A stretch of DNA of 64,000 nt from Polaromonas sp. (GCA_021737975.1 JAIPCZ010000010.1:1-64000), one strand, 5' to 3'; numbered from the stretch's first letter, positions 17,080 through 26,097 are shown. A program made the numbers and translations. Notes: generated from the sequence alone by a model not told the origin.

Positions 17080-17995
17080 GCGCCAACCACAAGCCCGGAC
17101 GGCGAAAGTGCTCTTTCAGATAGTCCACCCACAGCCGCACGCGCAGCGGCAAATGCTTGCGCTGGGGAAACACGGCGTAAATGCCATTGGGCGGTGCGGC
17201 AAAGTCTTCGAGCACCGGAACCAGCGCCCCCGAGGCAATCTCGGCCTGGACTTCCCAGGTGCTGCGCCAGGCAATGCCGTAGCCGGCCCGGCACCAGTTG
17301 AACAGCACCTCTCCGTCGGAACAACTCAGCGGGCCACGGGGCTTGAGATGGACCACCTCCAGGCCGCCCTTTTGTGGCACGGAAAAAGCCCAGCCGCGGC
17401 TCTGCGAGGCCTCGCTGGAAAGTGTCAGGCAGTCAAAGCGCGTCAAGTCATGCGGGTGCTGCGGCGTCCCGTGGCGCTTGAGGTAGCCGGGTGCGGCCAC
17501 GCACAGGCGGCGGTTGTCGGCCAGGCGCACACTCACCAGGGAGGAGTCGGGCATCTCACCCACACGCACGGCGCAGTCAATGCCTTCTCCCGCCAAGTCC
17601 ACCACGCGGTCGTTCAGATTCAGGGAAATGCGCACCTCAGGGTGTGCCTCGCGAAAGCGGGGGACCAGCGGCGCCACGTGGCGGCGGCCGAATCCGGCTG
17701 GCGCGGTCAGACTCAAATGGCCGTTGGCATTGACACCACCCGCGGCTACGCTGGCCTCGGCATTGGCCAGGTCGGCCAGCAGGCGCTGGCAGTCTTCGAG
17801 GAAGGCGCCGCCCTCATGCGTCAGGCTCACGCGCCGGGTGGTGCGCACCAAAAGCTTGACGCCCAGGCGCGCTTCAAGCGCATCCAGACGCCGACCGACG
17901 ATGGCCGGCGCCACGCCCTCGACCTTGGCGGCTGCCGTCAGGCCGCCGCGCGTGGCCACCGTCACAAAGGTTTCGAGTTGTTTGAGCTTGCTCAT
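17072..17995 (-). CDS. LysR-family transcriptional regulator
   Basis: A 307-residue LysR regulator. The N-terminal winged helix is KLKQLETFVTVATRGGLTAAA, then DALEARLGVKLLVRTTRRVSLT. The rest is a periplasmic-binding-type effector domain of the CrgA/DmlR-like group. Unusually, it is not divergent from its likely targets. It overlaps the deacetylase gene by 8 bases and so appears to be the first gene of the operon LysR-deacetylase-ArnT-like. That arrangement implies autoregulation, or that its targets lie elsewhere. The effector is unknown. Confidence 0.9.
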   Translation of the reverse strand: MSKLKQLETFVTVATRGGLTAAAKVEGVAPAIVGRRLDALEARLGVKLLVRTTRRVSLTHEGGAFLEDCQRLLADLANAEASVAAGGVNANGHLSLTAPAGFGRRHVAPLVPRFREAHPEVRISLNLNDRVVDLAGEGIDCAVRVGEMPDSSLVSVRLADNRRLCVAAPGYLKRHGTPQHPHDLTRFDCLTLSSEASQSRGWAFSVPQKGGLEVVHLKPRGPLSCSDGEVLFNWCRAGYGIAWRSTWEVQAEIASGALVPVLEDFAAPPNGIYAVFPQRKHLPLRVRLWVDYLKEHFRRPGLWLAHA

Positions 17996-18088
17996 GGTTT
18001 GGTGCGGGCGCCGCAGTGGCTCCTTCGCAGAGCCCCGATATTAACGGGCCTCCCAAAAGATACCCTGTGCCCTCTTCGCGGCAAACTG

Positions 18089-18937
18089 TCAGGCGTAGCG
18101 CTTGCTGCGCAGATTGTTCTTCATTTCGCGCAGCAGGGGCTGCAGCTTGTCGCTGCCAATGCGCAAGGCCATGCAGGTGGCCAGAATGTCGATGATCATC
18201 AGGTGCAGCAGGCGCGACACCATGGGGCTGTAGCGATCATACCCTTCAGGGTGGTCGGCGGCCACGTGAATGTCGCCCGCCGAGGCCAGTGGCGAGCCAC
18301 TGGCGGTGATGACGATGGTGGTGGCGCCGTTCTTGCGGGCAATGTCGCAGGCGTCCATCAGGTCGCGTGTGCGGCCCGAGTTGGAGATCACCAGCACACA
18401 GTCGCCCGGTTGCAGCAGCGACGCGCTCATCACCTGCATGTGGCCGTCGCTGTAGGCCACGCCGTTGATGCCGAGCCGGAAAAACTTGTGCTGTGCATCC
18501 TGTGCCACCACGCCCGAGTTGCCGACACCGAAAAATTCGATGCGACGGCCCGCATGGTAGGCCCTCAGCAGGGCCGCGACCGCCTTGTCGATGGCGCTGC
18601 TTGATGCGTCATTGCGGTATTTCAGAAAGGCCGCCACGGTGTTGTCGATCACCTTGACCATGATGTCGCTGGTCTTGTCGTCCACATCGACACTGCGGTG
18701 GATGAAGGGCACCCCTTCGCTGACGCTGCCGGCCAGCTTGAGCTTGAAGTCGCTCAGGCCGTCGTAGCCCACGCTGCGGCAAAAGCGCACCACGGTTGGT
18801 TTGCTTACGTGGGCGCGGTCGGCCAGTTCGCTCACCGGCAGCAGGGCAAAAATGCGCGGGTCGCTCAGCACCAGCTTGCCCACGCGTTGTTCGGCGGGGG
18901 CCAGCGAGGGCAGGCAGGCTTTGATCCGGTCTAGCAT
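18089..18937 (-). CDS. hexR: HexR-type transcriptional regulator (RpiR family)
   Basis: A 282-residue RpiR-family protein. The N-terminal helix-turn-helix contains ELADRAHVSKPTVVRFCRSV at about residues 37-56. A SIS sugar-phosphate isomerase domain (about 125-265) has FFGVGNSGVVAQDAQHKF and VISNSGRTRDLM. HexR represses central carbon genes (zwf, edd, pgl, glk) and releases DNA on binding 2-keto-3-deoxy-6-phosphogluconate. Its ATG overlaps the zwf stop by 7 bases, so it is co-transcribed with zwf. A matching palindromic operator lies in the zwf promoter at 20438. Confidence 0.92.
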   Translation of the reverse strand: MLDRIKACLPSLAPAEQRVGKLVLSDPRIFALLPVSELADRAHVSKPTVVRFCRSVGYDGLSDFKLKLAGSVSEGVPFIHRSVDVDDKTSDIMVKVIDNTVAAFLKYRNDASSSAIDKAVAALLRAYHAGRRIEFFGVGNSGVVAQDAQHKFFRLGINGVAYSDGHMQVMSASLLQPGDCVLVISNSGRTRDLMDACDIARKNGATTIVITASGSPLASAGDIHVAADHPEGYDRYSPMVSRLLHLMIIDILATCMALRIGSDKLQPLLREMKNNLRSKRYA

Positions 18938-20385
18938 TCTTCAGCCCAGCAAAAACCGTCGCGGGCAATCATGGCGCTGGTGGCGCTGGGCCCCCAGGTG
19001 CCCGCCGCATAGGGGCGCGGACCCGCGGTGTCGGCCTGCCAGTGGGTCAGGATGGGCTCGACCCAGCGCCAGGCTTCTTCCTGCTCGTCGCTGCGCACAA
19101 ACAGGTTCAGCCGGCCGTCGATCACGTCCAGCAGCAAGCGCTCGTAGGCGCCCACGCGCTCGCCGCCAAAACGCTTGTCAAAGTCCAGGTCCAGTTGCAC
19201 CGGGGCCAGCGTGTGGGAATTCTTGCGGTTGTCCTGGCCCTGGGCCAGCAGGTGCAGTTCCAGGCCGTCCTTGGGTTGGAGATTGATCACCAGCTGGTTG
19301 GCCATACCGATTTGCGAGTTGAAAATGGCGTGCGGAGTCGGCCTGAAGTTGACCACGATGCGCGCATCGCGCCCGGCAAGACGCTTGCCGGTGCGGATGT
19401 AAAACGGCACACCCGCCCAGCGCCAGTTGGAAATCTCGGTGCGCAGCGCAACAAAGGTTTCCGTCGGGCTGTTTGGGCTGACACCGAGTTCGTCGCGGTA
19501 GCCCGCGACCGCCGCGCCACCAATGGCGCCTGCGCTGTACTGGCCGCGAATCACATCCTGCGCCAAAGCCTCCGCTGTCCAGGGTTTGAGCGAACGCAGC
19601 ACCTTGAGCTTTTCGTCCCGAATGGCGTCGGCGTGCGAGTTGATCGGCGGCTCCATGCCGATCGCGCACAGCAGTTGCAGCGCGTGGTTTTGCACCATGT
19701 CACGCAGTGCGCCGGTGGTCTCGTAAAAGGCCCCGCGCTTTTCCACGCCCAGTTCTTCGGCAATGGTGATCTGGATGTTGGCAATGTGCTCGCGCCGCCA
19801 CAGCGGCTCGAAAAGGGCGTTGCCAAAACGCAGCGCAAACAGGTTCTGCACGGCCGGCTTGCCCAGATAGTGGTCGATGCGGAACACCTGTTTTTCACTG
19901 AACACCCGGGCCACGCTGCGGTTGATCGCGCGGTTGCTGGCCAGGTCGTGACCCAGCGGCTTCTCCAGCACCACGCGTGTCTGCGGCGTGTTCAGGCCCG
20001 CCGCGGCCAGTTGCTCGACGATGGTGGTGAACAGGGTGGGGGCGGTGGCCAGGTACATCACCACGGTGTCAGCCTGGCGCTGCGCCAGCTTGTTCCCAAG
20101 GTAGGTGTAATGCTCGGGTTTGGACAGGTCCATGCTGACGAATTCGAGCAGGCTGGAAAAGCGCTCGAATTCCTCTGGGCTCGGGCGCTTGGCCAGGTCC
20201 ACCTGGTCAAAGCGGCTGAGGATCAGCGCGCGGTAACGCTCGTCGCTGAGGTCGTCGCGGCCGACACCGATGATGCGGGCCCCGTCCGGCAAGGTGCCGT
20301 GTTTGAAGGCCTGAAACAGCGCGGGCATCAATTTGCGCCAGGACAGGTCGCCGGTGCCGCCAAAGAGAACAAGGTCAAAACTCAT
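18931..20385 (-). CDS. zwf: Glucose-6-phosphate 1-dehydrogenase
   Basis: A 484-residue enzyme that oxidises glucose 6-phosphate with NADP+ to 6-phosphogluconolactone, opening the oxidative pentose-phosphate and Entner-Doudoroff routes. The nucleotide loop FGGTGDLSWRKLMPAL is at the N-terminus. The active-site signature RIDHYLGKPAVQNL lies near residue 168. EKPLGHDL and TGKRLAGRDA are also conserved. It starts at ATG 20385 and overlaps hexR. The promoter and a HexR-like operator are visible about 45-80 bases upstream. tal and pgi in the same window serve the connected pathways but are 31 kb away. Confidence 0.97.
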   Translation of the reverse strand: MSFDLVLFGGTGDLSWRKLMPALFQAFKHGTLPDGARIIGVGRDDLSDERYRALILSRFDQVDLAKRPSPEEFERFSSLLEFVSMDLSKPEHYTYLGNKLAQRQADTVVMYLATAPTLFTTIVEQLAAAGLNTPQTRVVLEKPLGHDLASNRAINRSVARVFSEKQVFRIDHYLGKPAVQNLFALRFGNALFEPLWRREHIANIQITIAEELGVEKRGAFYETTGALRDMVQNHALQLLCAIGMEPPINSHADAIRDEKLKVLRSLKPWTAEALAQDVIRGQYSAGAIGGAAVAGYRDELGVSPNSPTETFVALRTEISNWRWAGVPFYIRTGKRLAGRDARIVVNFRPTPHAIFNSQIGMANQLVINLQPKDGLELHLLAQGQDNRKNSHTLAPVQLDLDFDKRFGGERVGAYERLLLDVIDGRLNLFVRSDEQEEAWRWVEPILTHWQADTAGPRPYAAGTWGPSATSAMIARDGFCWAEEC

Positions 20386-20435
20386 GTGAAAAACCAGAGG
20401 TGGGATTGAGGGTTGAAGCCAAAAAATGAACCCGT

Positions 20436-20464
20436 AATGTAACTTAGTTTCATGAATTTCACAA
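20436..20464 (-). promoter_or_regulatory. Sigma-70-type promoter of zwf-hexR
   Basis: On the minus strand TTGTGA (20464-20459) is followed after exactly 17 bases by TACATT (20441-20436). It is about 50 bases upstream of the zwf ATG and overlapped by the HexR-like palindrome. Confidence 0.65.
20438..20452. promoter_or_regulatory. Candidate HexR operator
   Basis: TGTAACTTAGTTTCA is an imperfect 15-base palindrome, with six of seven pairs matching around a central T. It has the TGTAA/TTACA-like arms known for HexR sites. It covers most of the -10 element and part of the spacer of the zwf promoter, where a bound repressor would block RNA polymerase. The assignment rests on position, symmetry and the linked hexR gene. 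Confidence 0.65.
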
Positions 20465-20615
20465 AAAATGGTAACTCGCGGCGTGAGTCCGGCGCCAGCC
20501 TGGCGCTTTTGCCCAACATCAATGCCCCTGAATCAGCGCGTGCCCGGGTCCTGGTTGTCTAATGCGGTGGCCATCCCCCTTTCATTTTTTTTCACCAAGC
20601 ACACGAAAGAACGCC

Positions 20616-22109
20616 ATGACTGTCCCTGTCCTGAGTTCGTTGACGTCCACCTTCACCCGCCTGTACCGATATGCGCATCTGGCTTCCATGGCGTCGTGGG
20701 ACCAGGCGGCCATGATGCCTGCCAACGGCAACGAAGCACGCTCCGCCGCATTGGCGGAACTTCAGGTGCTGATGCACCAGACCCTGACCAGCGCCGAGCT
20801 TGGCGCGCAGTTCAGGGCTGCCGCGGGGGAGGCGTCGCTCGACGCGTCCGAGCAGGCTTCGCTGCGGGAAATGCGGCGCCCTTGGCAACAGGCCACCCTG
20901 TTGCCCGAGCGCCTGGTGGAAGCCCAAAGCCTGGCGCAGTCCCGTTGTGAACACGCCTGGCGCAGCCAGCGCAAGGGCAATGACTGGTCGGGATTCCTGC
21001 TCAACTTCCGGGAAGTGGTGACGCTGGCGCGCGACGAGGCCAAACGGCTGTCCGATGCCCGCGGCTGCAGTTGTTATGACGCACTGATGGACAAATATGA
21101 GCCCGGCATGCGCTCAAGTGACATCGAGCGGATTTTTGGCGATGTGAAAGGCTGGTTGCCCGAGCTGATTCGCCAGGCCATGGAAAAGCAGGCAAACGAG
21201 GCCGTGCTGCTGCCCCGGGGGCCGTTTCCAATTGACCGGCAGCGCGCGCTCGGTGTCGAGGTCATGACGCTTTTGGGGTTTGACTTTGAGGCTGGCCGGC
21301 TGGATGTCTCCACCCATCCGTTCTGCGGCGGTGTGGCTGAAGACGTGCGGATCACCACGCGTTACAACGAGGATGATTTCATGCGCAGCCTGATGGGTAT
21401 TGTTCACGAAACAGGCCATGCCCGTTATGAGCAAAACCTGCCACGGGATTGGGTTCATCTGCCGGTCGGGCAGGCCCGCTCCATGGGGATTCATGAAAGC
21501 CAGAGCCTGTCGTTTGAAATGCAATTGGGTCGCAGCCCGCAATTTCTGGCATTGATTGCACCGCTGGTGCAAAAGCACCTGGGCCAGCAGGCCGCGTTTG
21601 AGGCCACCAATCTGGCCGCCCTGTTTACCCGCGTGCAGCCCGGTTTCATCCGGGTCGATGCGGACGAGCTGACGTATCCGGCCCATGTGATTTTGCGCTA
21701 CGAGATTGAGCGCGCCCTGATGGACGGCGAGATCGAGGCCGAGGACATCCCCGCCTTGTGGGATGAAAAGATGATGGCCTATCTTGGGGTGGACACCCGC
21801 GGCAATTTTCAGGATGGCTGCCTACAGGACATCCACTGGCCTTGCGGCAGCTTTGGCTATTTTCCGAGCTACACGCTGGGCTCGATGAACGCCGCGCAGT
21901 TTTTTGCAGAAATTCGCAACGAGCAGCCTGAACTGGACGCCCAGGTGTTGGCGGGTAATCTTTCCCCCGTCTTCACTTGGCTCGAGCAGCATGTCTGGCG
22001 CCAGGCAAGCCGCTGGGAAACGCCGGAACTGATGCTGCGCGCCACCGGCGAGCCGCTCAACCCGGCCCACTTTCGCCGGCACCTGGAGCGGCGTTACCTC
22101 GGGGCCTGA
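20616..22109 (+). CDS. Carboxypeptidase Taq (M32) family metallopeptidase
   Basis: A 497-residue all-helical zinc carboxypeptidase. The active-site HETGH is at residues 264-268 (GIVHETGHARYEQ), with downstream HESQSLSFEMQLGRS giving the third zinc ligand glutamate. The C-terminal conserved QDIHWPCGSFGYFPSYTLG is a clear M32 signature. It removes C-terminal residues from peptides in the cytoplasm. The start at 20616 follows the family N-terminus (MTVPVLSSLTSTFTRLYRYA). An open frame runs upstream to 20562 without conserved sequence. Its last 16 bases overlap the convergent MFS gene. Confidence 0.93.
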   Translation: MTVPVLSSLTSTFTRLYRYAHLASMASWDQAAMMPANGNEARSAALAELQVLMHQTLTSAELGAQFRAAAGEASLDASEQASLREMRRPWQQATLLPERLVEAQSLAQSRCEHAWRSQRKGNDWSGFLLNFREVVTLARDEAKRLSDARGCSCYDALMDKYEPGMRSSDIERIFGDVKGWLPELIRQAMEKQANEAVLLPRGPFPIDRQRALGVEVMTLLGFDFEAGRLDVSTHPFCGGVAEDVRITTRYNEDDFMRSLMGIVHETGHARYEQNLPRDWVHLPVGQARSMGIHESQSLSFEMQLGRSPQFLALIAPLVQKHLGQQAAFEATNLAALFTRVQPGFIRVDADELTYPAHVILRYEIERALMDGEIEAEDIPALWDEKMMAYLGVDTRGNFQDGCLQDIHWPCGSFGYFPSYTLGSMNAAQFFAEIRNEQPELDAQVLAGNLSPVFTWLEQHVWRQASRWETPELMLRATGEPLNPAHFRRHLERRYLGA

Positions 22110-23446
22110 AGGCCCGCAAGCAGGGCTGCTGGTTTGGGCAAGGCGCGCACATTGCGTATCACCGGATGGCGCCATGCCCAGGCGGCCAGCAGCAGTGCGC
22201 TGCCGCCTCCAAAACCCAGCGCATAACGCAAACCCAGATGCTCGCCGAGGTAGCCGCCCCATATCGCTCCCGGTCCCGCCGGAATCAGAATCAGCCAGCG
22301 CATGGTGCTGGTCATGCGCCCAAGCAATGGCTCCGGCGTCACGGCCTGGCGCAGCGCCAGAAAGTTGATGAATATCAGCACGGCGCCAGCGCTGAAACAC
22401 AGCAGCATGAACACAAATGAAGCCACACCCCAGGCATTGGCCGGCGCCAGCGCGAGCTGCAGCCAGCCAAGGCCACAGGTCGCAAAACCAAGCACCAGGC
22501 AGGGTCCCGGGCCGAAGCGATGCGAGATGCGATGCCCCAGGGTGCTGGCCATCACCGTGCCCACGCCCAGACCGATGTAGCACAAGCCCACCTGGCGCTC
22601 GTTCAAGCCAAGTTCACGCGTGGCAAACAGAATCTGGACCACCATGGCGCTGTGGTGGCACATTTGCCACAGGCCCACCACAAGGGCCAGCGACATCAGC
22701 AAGGGCTGGCTGGCAACAAAGCGCAGGCCCTCCTTCAGGTCGGACCAAAAATGGGACGCTGCATTCGGGATGCGGTTTTCCACGACATGCACGCCGCGCA
22801 AAATCAGCACGCTGCCGAGCAGCAACACAGCGTCCGCCAACAGCGCCAGCGGCGCGCCGACCAGTTTGATCAGGACCCCGGCAACCCCCGGTCCGGCAAC
22901 TTCGGCGCCGGAAGATGCCAGTGCGTTCTTGGCATGGGCCTCAACCAGGCGTTCGCGCGGAACCACCTGGGTCAGCACAATCTGGGCCGCAGTTCCGGCC
23001 ACGACAAAAATACAGCCCAGGGTGAATGCCACGCCATACATCCAGGGCATCGTCAGCCAACCCAGGTACCAGGCCAGCGGAACACTGGCCAGCACCAGCG
23101 CGATCAGGCCCTCGCCTATGACGTAAACAGGCAATTTCTTGATGCGGTCCAGCCAGACCCCGGCGGGCAGGGAAAGCAAAACAAAGGGGGCAATCTCCAT
23201 GGCGGTCAACAGGCCCATCTGGACAGGTGTGGCCTGCAGCATGACCGCCGCTGTCAAGGGCAAGGCCAGCATGGTGATCTGGCCGCCAAATGAACTGATC
23301 AGGATGGACGACCACAATCTTCGGTAGGTTGCATTGCGCAACAGGTCATCGGGTGCGAGCGCGGGCCAGAGGGACCTCAAGATCAGCCAAAGTTGGCGGG
23401 CTGCACTGAGGACTTTGGACTTCAATGTTGTCTCGGTTGGGATCAC
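22094..23446 (-). CDS. MFS transporter, EntS-like exporter family
   Basis: A 450-residue membrane protein with about 10-12 helices. It resembles the MFS_3/EntS group of exporters: NATYRRLWSSILISSFGGQI at the first helix, LLSLPAGVWLDRIKKLPV as the loop 2-3 motif, and FINFLALRQAVTPEPLLGR further on. EntS-type proteins export siderophores or drugs. No siderophore synthesis genes are nearby, so the substrate is unknown. It is transcribed away from the exbB operon, with a 221-base gap (23447-23667) that must carry both promoters. Confidence 0.85.
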   Translation of the reverse strand: MIPTETTLKSKVLSAARQLWLILRSLWPALAPDDLLRNATYRRLWSSILISSFGGQITMLALPLTAAVMLQATPVQMGLLTAMEIAPFVLLSLPAGVWLDRIKKLPVYVIGEGLIALVLASVPLAWYLGWLTMPWMYGVAFTLGCIFVVAGTAAQIVLTQVVPRERLVEAHAKNALASSGAEVAGPGVAGVLIKLVGAPLALLADAVLLLGSVLILRGVHVVENRIPNAASHFWSDLKEGLRFVASQPLLMSLALVVGLWQMCHHSAMVVQILFATRELGLNERQVGLCYIGLGVGTVMASTLGHRISHRFGPGPCLVLGFATCGLGWLQLALAPANAWGVASFVFMLLCFSAGAVLIFINFLALRQAVTPEPLLGRMTSTMRWLILIPAGPGAIWGGYLGEHLGLRYALGFGGGSALLLAAWAWRHPVIRNVRALPKPAALLAGLQAPR

Positions 23447-23667
23447 TTTCCCCTGATTGAGGAAAGCTGGTGCGCCATTTTAGCGGTGCAGAATCAGACA
23501 AAAGCGTGGGTCATTGATGCGCTCACACTAGGGTTTATCCTCGGTTTGCCTGCAATCCTGCCGATGAAGCCTACTCTATACTGACATATTAAATTTCTCG
23601 GATATTGGCGACCTTCAAGAAGCTTGTTGCAAGCAGGCGCCCCAAAATCCCCACTTAAGGAAACACA

Positions 23668-24537
23668 GTGCAAATCAAAGTGAAGCAATTGATGGTGTCG
23701 TGCGCCTGTGCCGCAGTGCTGGCATCGCCCCTGCTGCCGGGCTTGACGCATGCCCAAACCAGCACAACACCCGCGGCCCAGCCTGCGCCCGGCGCCACCC
23801 CTGCGGCAGCTCCCGTCATCACCGATGTGAAGCCCGCGGCTGCCGCTGGCACGGCGGGGGAAAAAGGGTCGGAAATCTCAGAAAACCCCTACGGCCTTGA
23901 ATCGCTCTGGAAGACCTCGGACGCGGTGGCCAAGACCGTGCTGCTGCTGCTGCTGATCATGAGTGTGGGCAGCTGGTACATCCTGATCGTCAAGATCCTC
24001 GAGCAATCCAAAATGGTGCGCCAGGCCAAAGCCGCGGCCAAAGACTTCTGGTCTGCCGGCACCGTCGAGCAAGGTGCTGCCGCCCTGGAAGCCACCAGCC
24101 CCTACCGCTTCATGGCCGACGCCGCCAGCCGCGCGGTCACCAAACACGTCGGCCTGCGCGGCCACGTTGATCTGAACGACTGGATCGCCACCGGCATCCA
24201 GCGCGCCGTCGACCGCATCCAGAGCAACACCCAGGGCGGGCTCGCCTTCCTGGCCACCGTCGGCTCGATCTCGCCCTTTGTCGGCCTCTTCGGCACCGTC
24301 TGGGGCATCTACCACGCGCTCACCGCCATCGGCATCTCCGGCCAGGCCTCCATCGACAAGGTCGCCGGGCCGGTCGGAGAAGCGCTGTTGATGACGGCCA
24401 TCGGCCTGGCCGTGGCTGTGCCCGCCGTGCTTTCCTACAACTGGCTTGTGCGCCGCAACAAGGCCGTCATGGACGACGTGCGCGCCTTCAGCGGCGAATT
24501 ACACGCCGTGGTGCTGGGCTCGATCAACAAGACTTAA
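23668..24537 (+). CDS. exbB: TonB-system proton channel subunit ExbB
   Basis: A 289-residue ExbB. An N-terminal cleavable-type signal (to about residue 30, LTHAQ) and an Ala/Pro-rich periplasmic extension to about residue 70 precede the first membrane helix (LLLLLLIMSVGSW). Long-form ExbB proteins of this kind are common in proteobacteria. The conserved FLATVGSISPFVGLFGTVWG and GPVGEALLMTAIGLAVAVPA blocks form the channel helices. The start is GTG 23668 with AAGGAA upstream. It is the first gene of exbB-exbD-exbD-tonB. A -10-like TATACT occurs at 23577-23582, but without a clear -35. Confidence 0.93.
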   Translation: MQIKVKQLMVSCACAAVLASPLLPGLTHAQTSTTPAAQPAPGATPAAAPVITDVKPAAAAGTAGEKGSEISENPYGLESLWKTSDAVAKTVLLLLLIMSVGSWYILIVKILEQSKMVRQAKAAAKDFWSAGTVEQGAAALEATSPYRFMADAASRAVTKHVGLRGHVDLNDWIATGIQRAVDRIQSNTQGGLAFLATVGSISPFVGLFGTVWGIYHALTAIGISGQASIDKVAGPVGEALLMTAIGLAVAVPAVLSYNWLVRRNKAVMDDVRAFSGELHAVVLGSINKT

Positions 24538-24550
24538 GCGAGCCTCCATC

Positions 24551-24985
24551 ATGTCCATGAACGTCGGCTCCAGCGAGGACGACGGCGAAGACGCCGTCAT
24601 GTCGGCCATCAACACCACGCCCCTGGTGGACGTGATGCTGGTGCTCTTGATCATCTTCCTGATCACCATCCCCGTGGTCACCACCTCGATCAAGCTCTCC
24701 CTGCCCAAGGAACGCGTTGAAATCCGCGAGACCAAGCCCGAGAACATCATCATCTCGGTCGACCAGGCGGGCCACATCTTCTGGTACGAGGCGCGCGTCG
24801 ACAGCGTGGACGCGCTGGTGGCCAAGCTCAAAAAAGTCTCAAGCGCCACACCCCAGCCCGAAGTCCAGGTGCGCAGCGACGCGGGCGCCCGCTACGAGGG
24901 CGTCGGCAAAGTGCTGCTGGCCTGCCAGCGCGCGGGCATCGTCAAGGTCGCCTTCATCACCGAGCCCCCGCCCTTGGGCGGCTGA
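24551..24985 (+). CDS. exbD: TonB-system subunit ExbD (first copy)
   Basis: A 144-residue single-pass protein. The membrane segment contains INTTPLVDVMLVLLIIFLI with the proton-relay aspartate. A periplasmic domain ends IVKVAFITE. It lies 13 bases after exbB. A second ExbD follows immediately. Two ExbD paralogues beside one ExbB is the arrangement described in Xanthomonas (exbD1/exbD2), where the second has a specialised role. Confidence 0.92.
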   Translation: MSMNVGSSEDDGEDAVMSAINTTPLVDVMLVLLIIFLITIPVVTTSIKLSLPKERVEIRETKPENIIISVDQAGHIFWYEARVDSVDALVAKLKKVSSATPQPEVQVRSDAGARYEGVGKVLLACQRAGIVKVAFITEPPPLGG

Positions 24986-25006
24986 GCGCCAACAAGGAAC
25001 ACCCCC

Positions 25007-25435
25007 ATGGGAATGCACGTAGGAAGCACCAGCAGTTCGGGTGAACCCGAAGTCATGATGGACATCAACACCACACCGCTCATCGACGTGATGCTGGTGT
25101 TGTTGGTCATGCTGATCATCACGATCCCGATCCAGTTGCACGCGGTCAACCTGGAAATGCCGGTGGGCGCGCCGCCGGTCAACAATATCAAGCCCGAGAA
25201 AGTGCAGATCGACATTGACGAACGGAGTGTTGTGTACTGGCAGGGCCTGCCCGTGGACGCCGGCGCCCTTGAGCAAAAAATGACCGAGATGGCCAAGCTG
25301 CCGACCCAGCCCGAGGTGCATATCCGCCCCAACAAGGACTCGGAATACGCTGTCTTTGCCAATGTGCTCTCCAGCAGCAAACGCCTGGGGCTCAACAAGA
25401 TTGCCGTCATCGGTGCGGAGCAGTTTCTGAAATGA
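25007..25435 (+). CDS. TonB-system subunit ExbD (second copy)
   Basis: A 142-residue ExbD paralogue with the same [20 protein letters not shown] membrane motif but a different periplasmic domain (LEMPVGAPPVNNIKPEKVQI) ending LNKIAVIGAEQ. The two copies share the membrane motif and a common plan but are clearly divergent, so this is an old duplication. Its stop overlaps the tonB start (ATGA at 25432-25435). The presence of both suggests a hetero-ExbD motor or receptor-specific function. Confidence 0.92.
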   Translation: MGMHVGSTSSSGEPEVMMDINTTPLIDVMLVLLVMLIITIPIQLHAVNLEMPVGAPPVNNIKPEKVQIDIDERSVVYWQGLPVDAGALEQKMTEMAKLPTQPEVHIRPNKDSEYAVFANVLSSSKRLGLNKIAVIGAEQFLK

Positions 25436-26097
25436 GCACGACCACGCTGGACATGGACTACCGCTTTGAGACGAGCGACCCTTCGCGCCGCTTCAAGGGC
25501 ATCATCATTGTGGTGGTGCTGCATGCCCTGCTCGGTTATGCCCTGGTCTCGGGGCTGGCCCGCAAGGGGCTGAACCTGATCAAGAAACCCCTGGAGGCCG
25601 TGGTCATTCAGGAAGTCATCATTCCGCCGCCGCCACCCCCGCCGCCCCCGCCCAAGAAAGTCGAGAAACTGCCCGACGCACCCAAGGTTGAGGCGCCGCC
25701 GCCGCCCTTCGTGCCGCCGCCCGATGTGGCGCCACCGGTCACCAGCAACGCGCCGGTCATTCAGTCGGTGGCAACGCCGCCGCCTGCACCCGCGGTGATT
25801 GCACCCCCGCCCCCGCCGCCCGCGCCGGTGGCCACGGGCCCCAAACGCACCAGCATCGGGCTGGCCTGCCCGACACAGGTGGCCCCCGAGATGCCGCGCA
25901 AGGCGCTGAAAGACGGTACCGAGGGTGTGGTCAAGGCGCAGATCCACATCAAGGGCGGCACCATTCTGGATGTCACCATCCTGTCGGGCCCGCGCGTGTT
26001 CCACGCCGCCGTCAAGGAAGCCATGATGCAGTACACCTGTGTCACCGATGGCGGCGAGGTCATTGCGACCCAGGAATTCAACTTCAAGCTCGAGTAA
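25432..26097 (+). CDS. tonB: Energy transducer TonB
   Basis: A 221-residue TonB. A short cytoplasmic N-terminus is followed by one membrane helix (about residues 23-45, IIIVVVLHALLGYALVSGLA). A long proline-rich periplasmic spacer (about 62-140) has runs of eight to ten prolines. A C-terminal domain carries GTEGVVKAQIHIKGGTI, which contacts receptor TonB boxes. Two cysteines (near residues 146 and 206) could pair in the C-terminal domain. Translation is coupled to the second exbD. The next gene, after 476 bases, is a TonB-dependent receptor. Confidence 0.92.
   Translation: MSTTTLDMDYRFETSDPSRRFKGIIIVVVLHALLGYALVSGLARKGLNLIKKPLEAVVIQEVIIPPPPPPPPPPKKVEKLPDAPKVEAPPPPFVPPPDVAPPVTSNAPVIQSVATPPPAPAVIAPPPPPPAPVATGPKRTSIGLACPTQVAPEMPRKALKDGTEGVVKAQIHIKGGTILDVTILSGPRVFHAAVKEAMMQYTCVTDGGEVIATQEFNFKLE

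Noticed and set aside
16670..18604. About 640-codon plus-strand frame across the deacetylase, LysR and HexR genes
   Set aside because: It crosses three well-supported genes and two intergenic boundaries on the other strand and has no domain, so it is a shadow frame.
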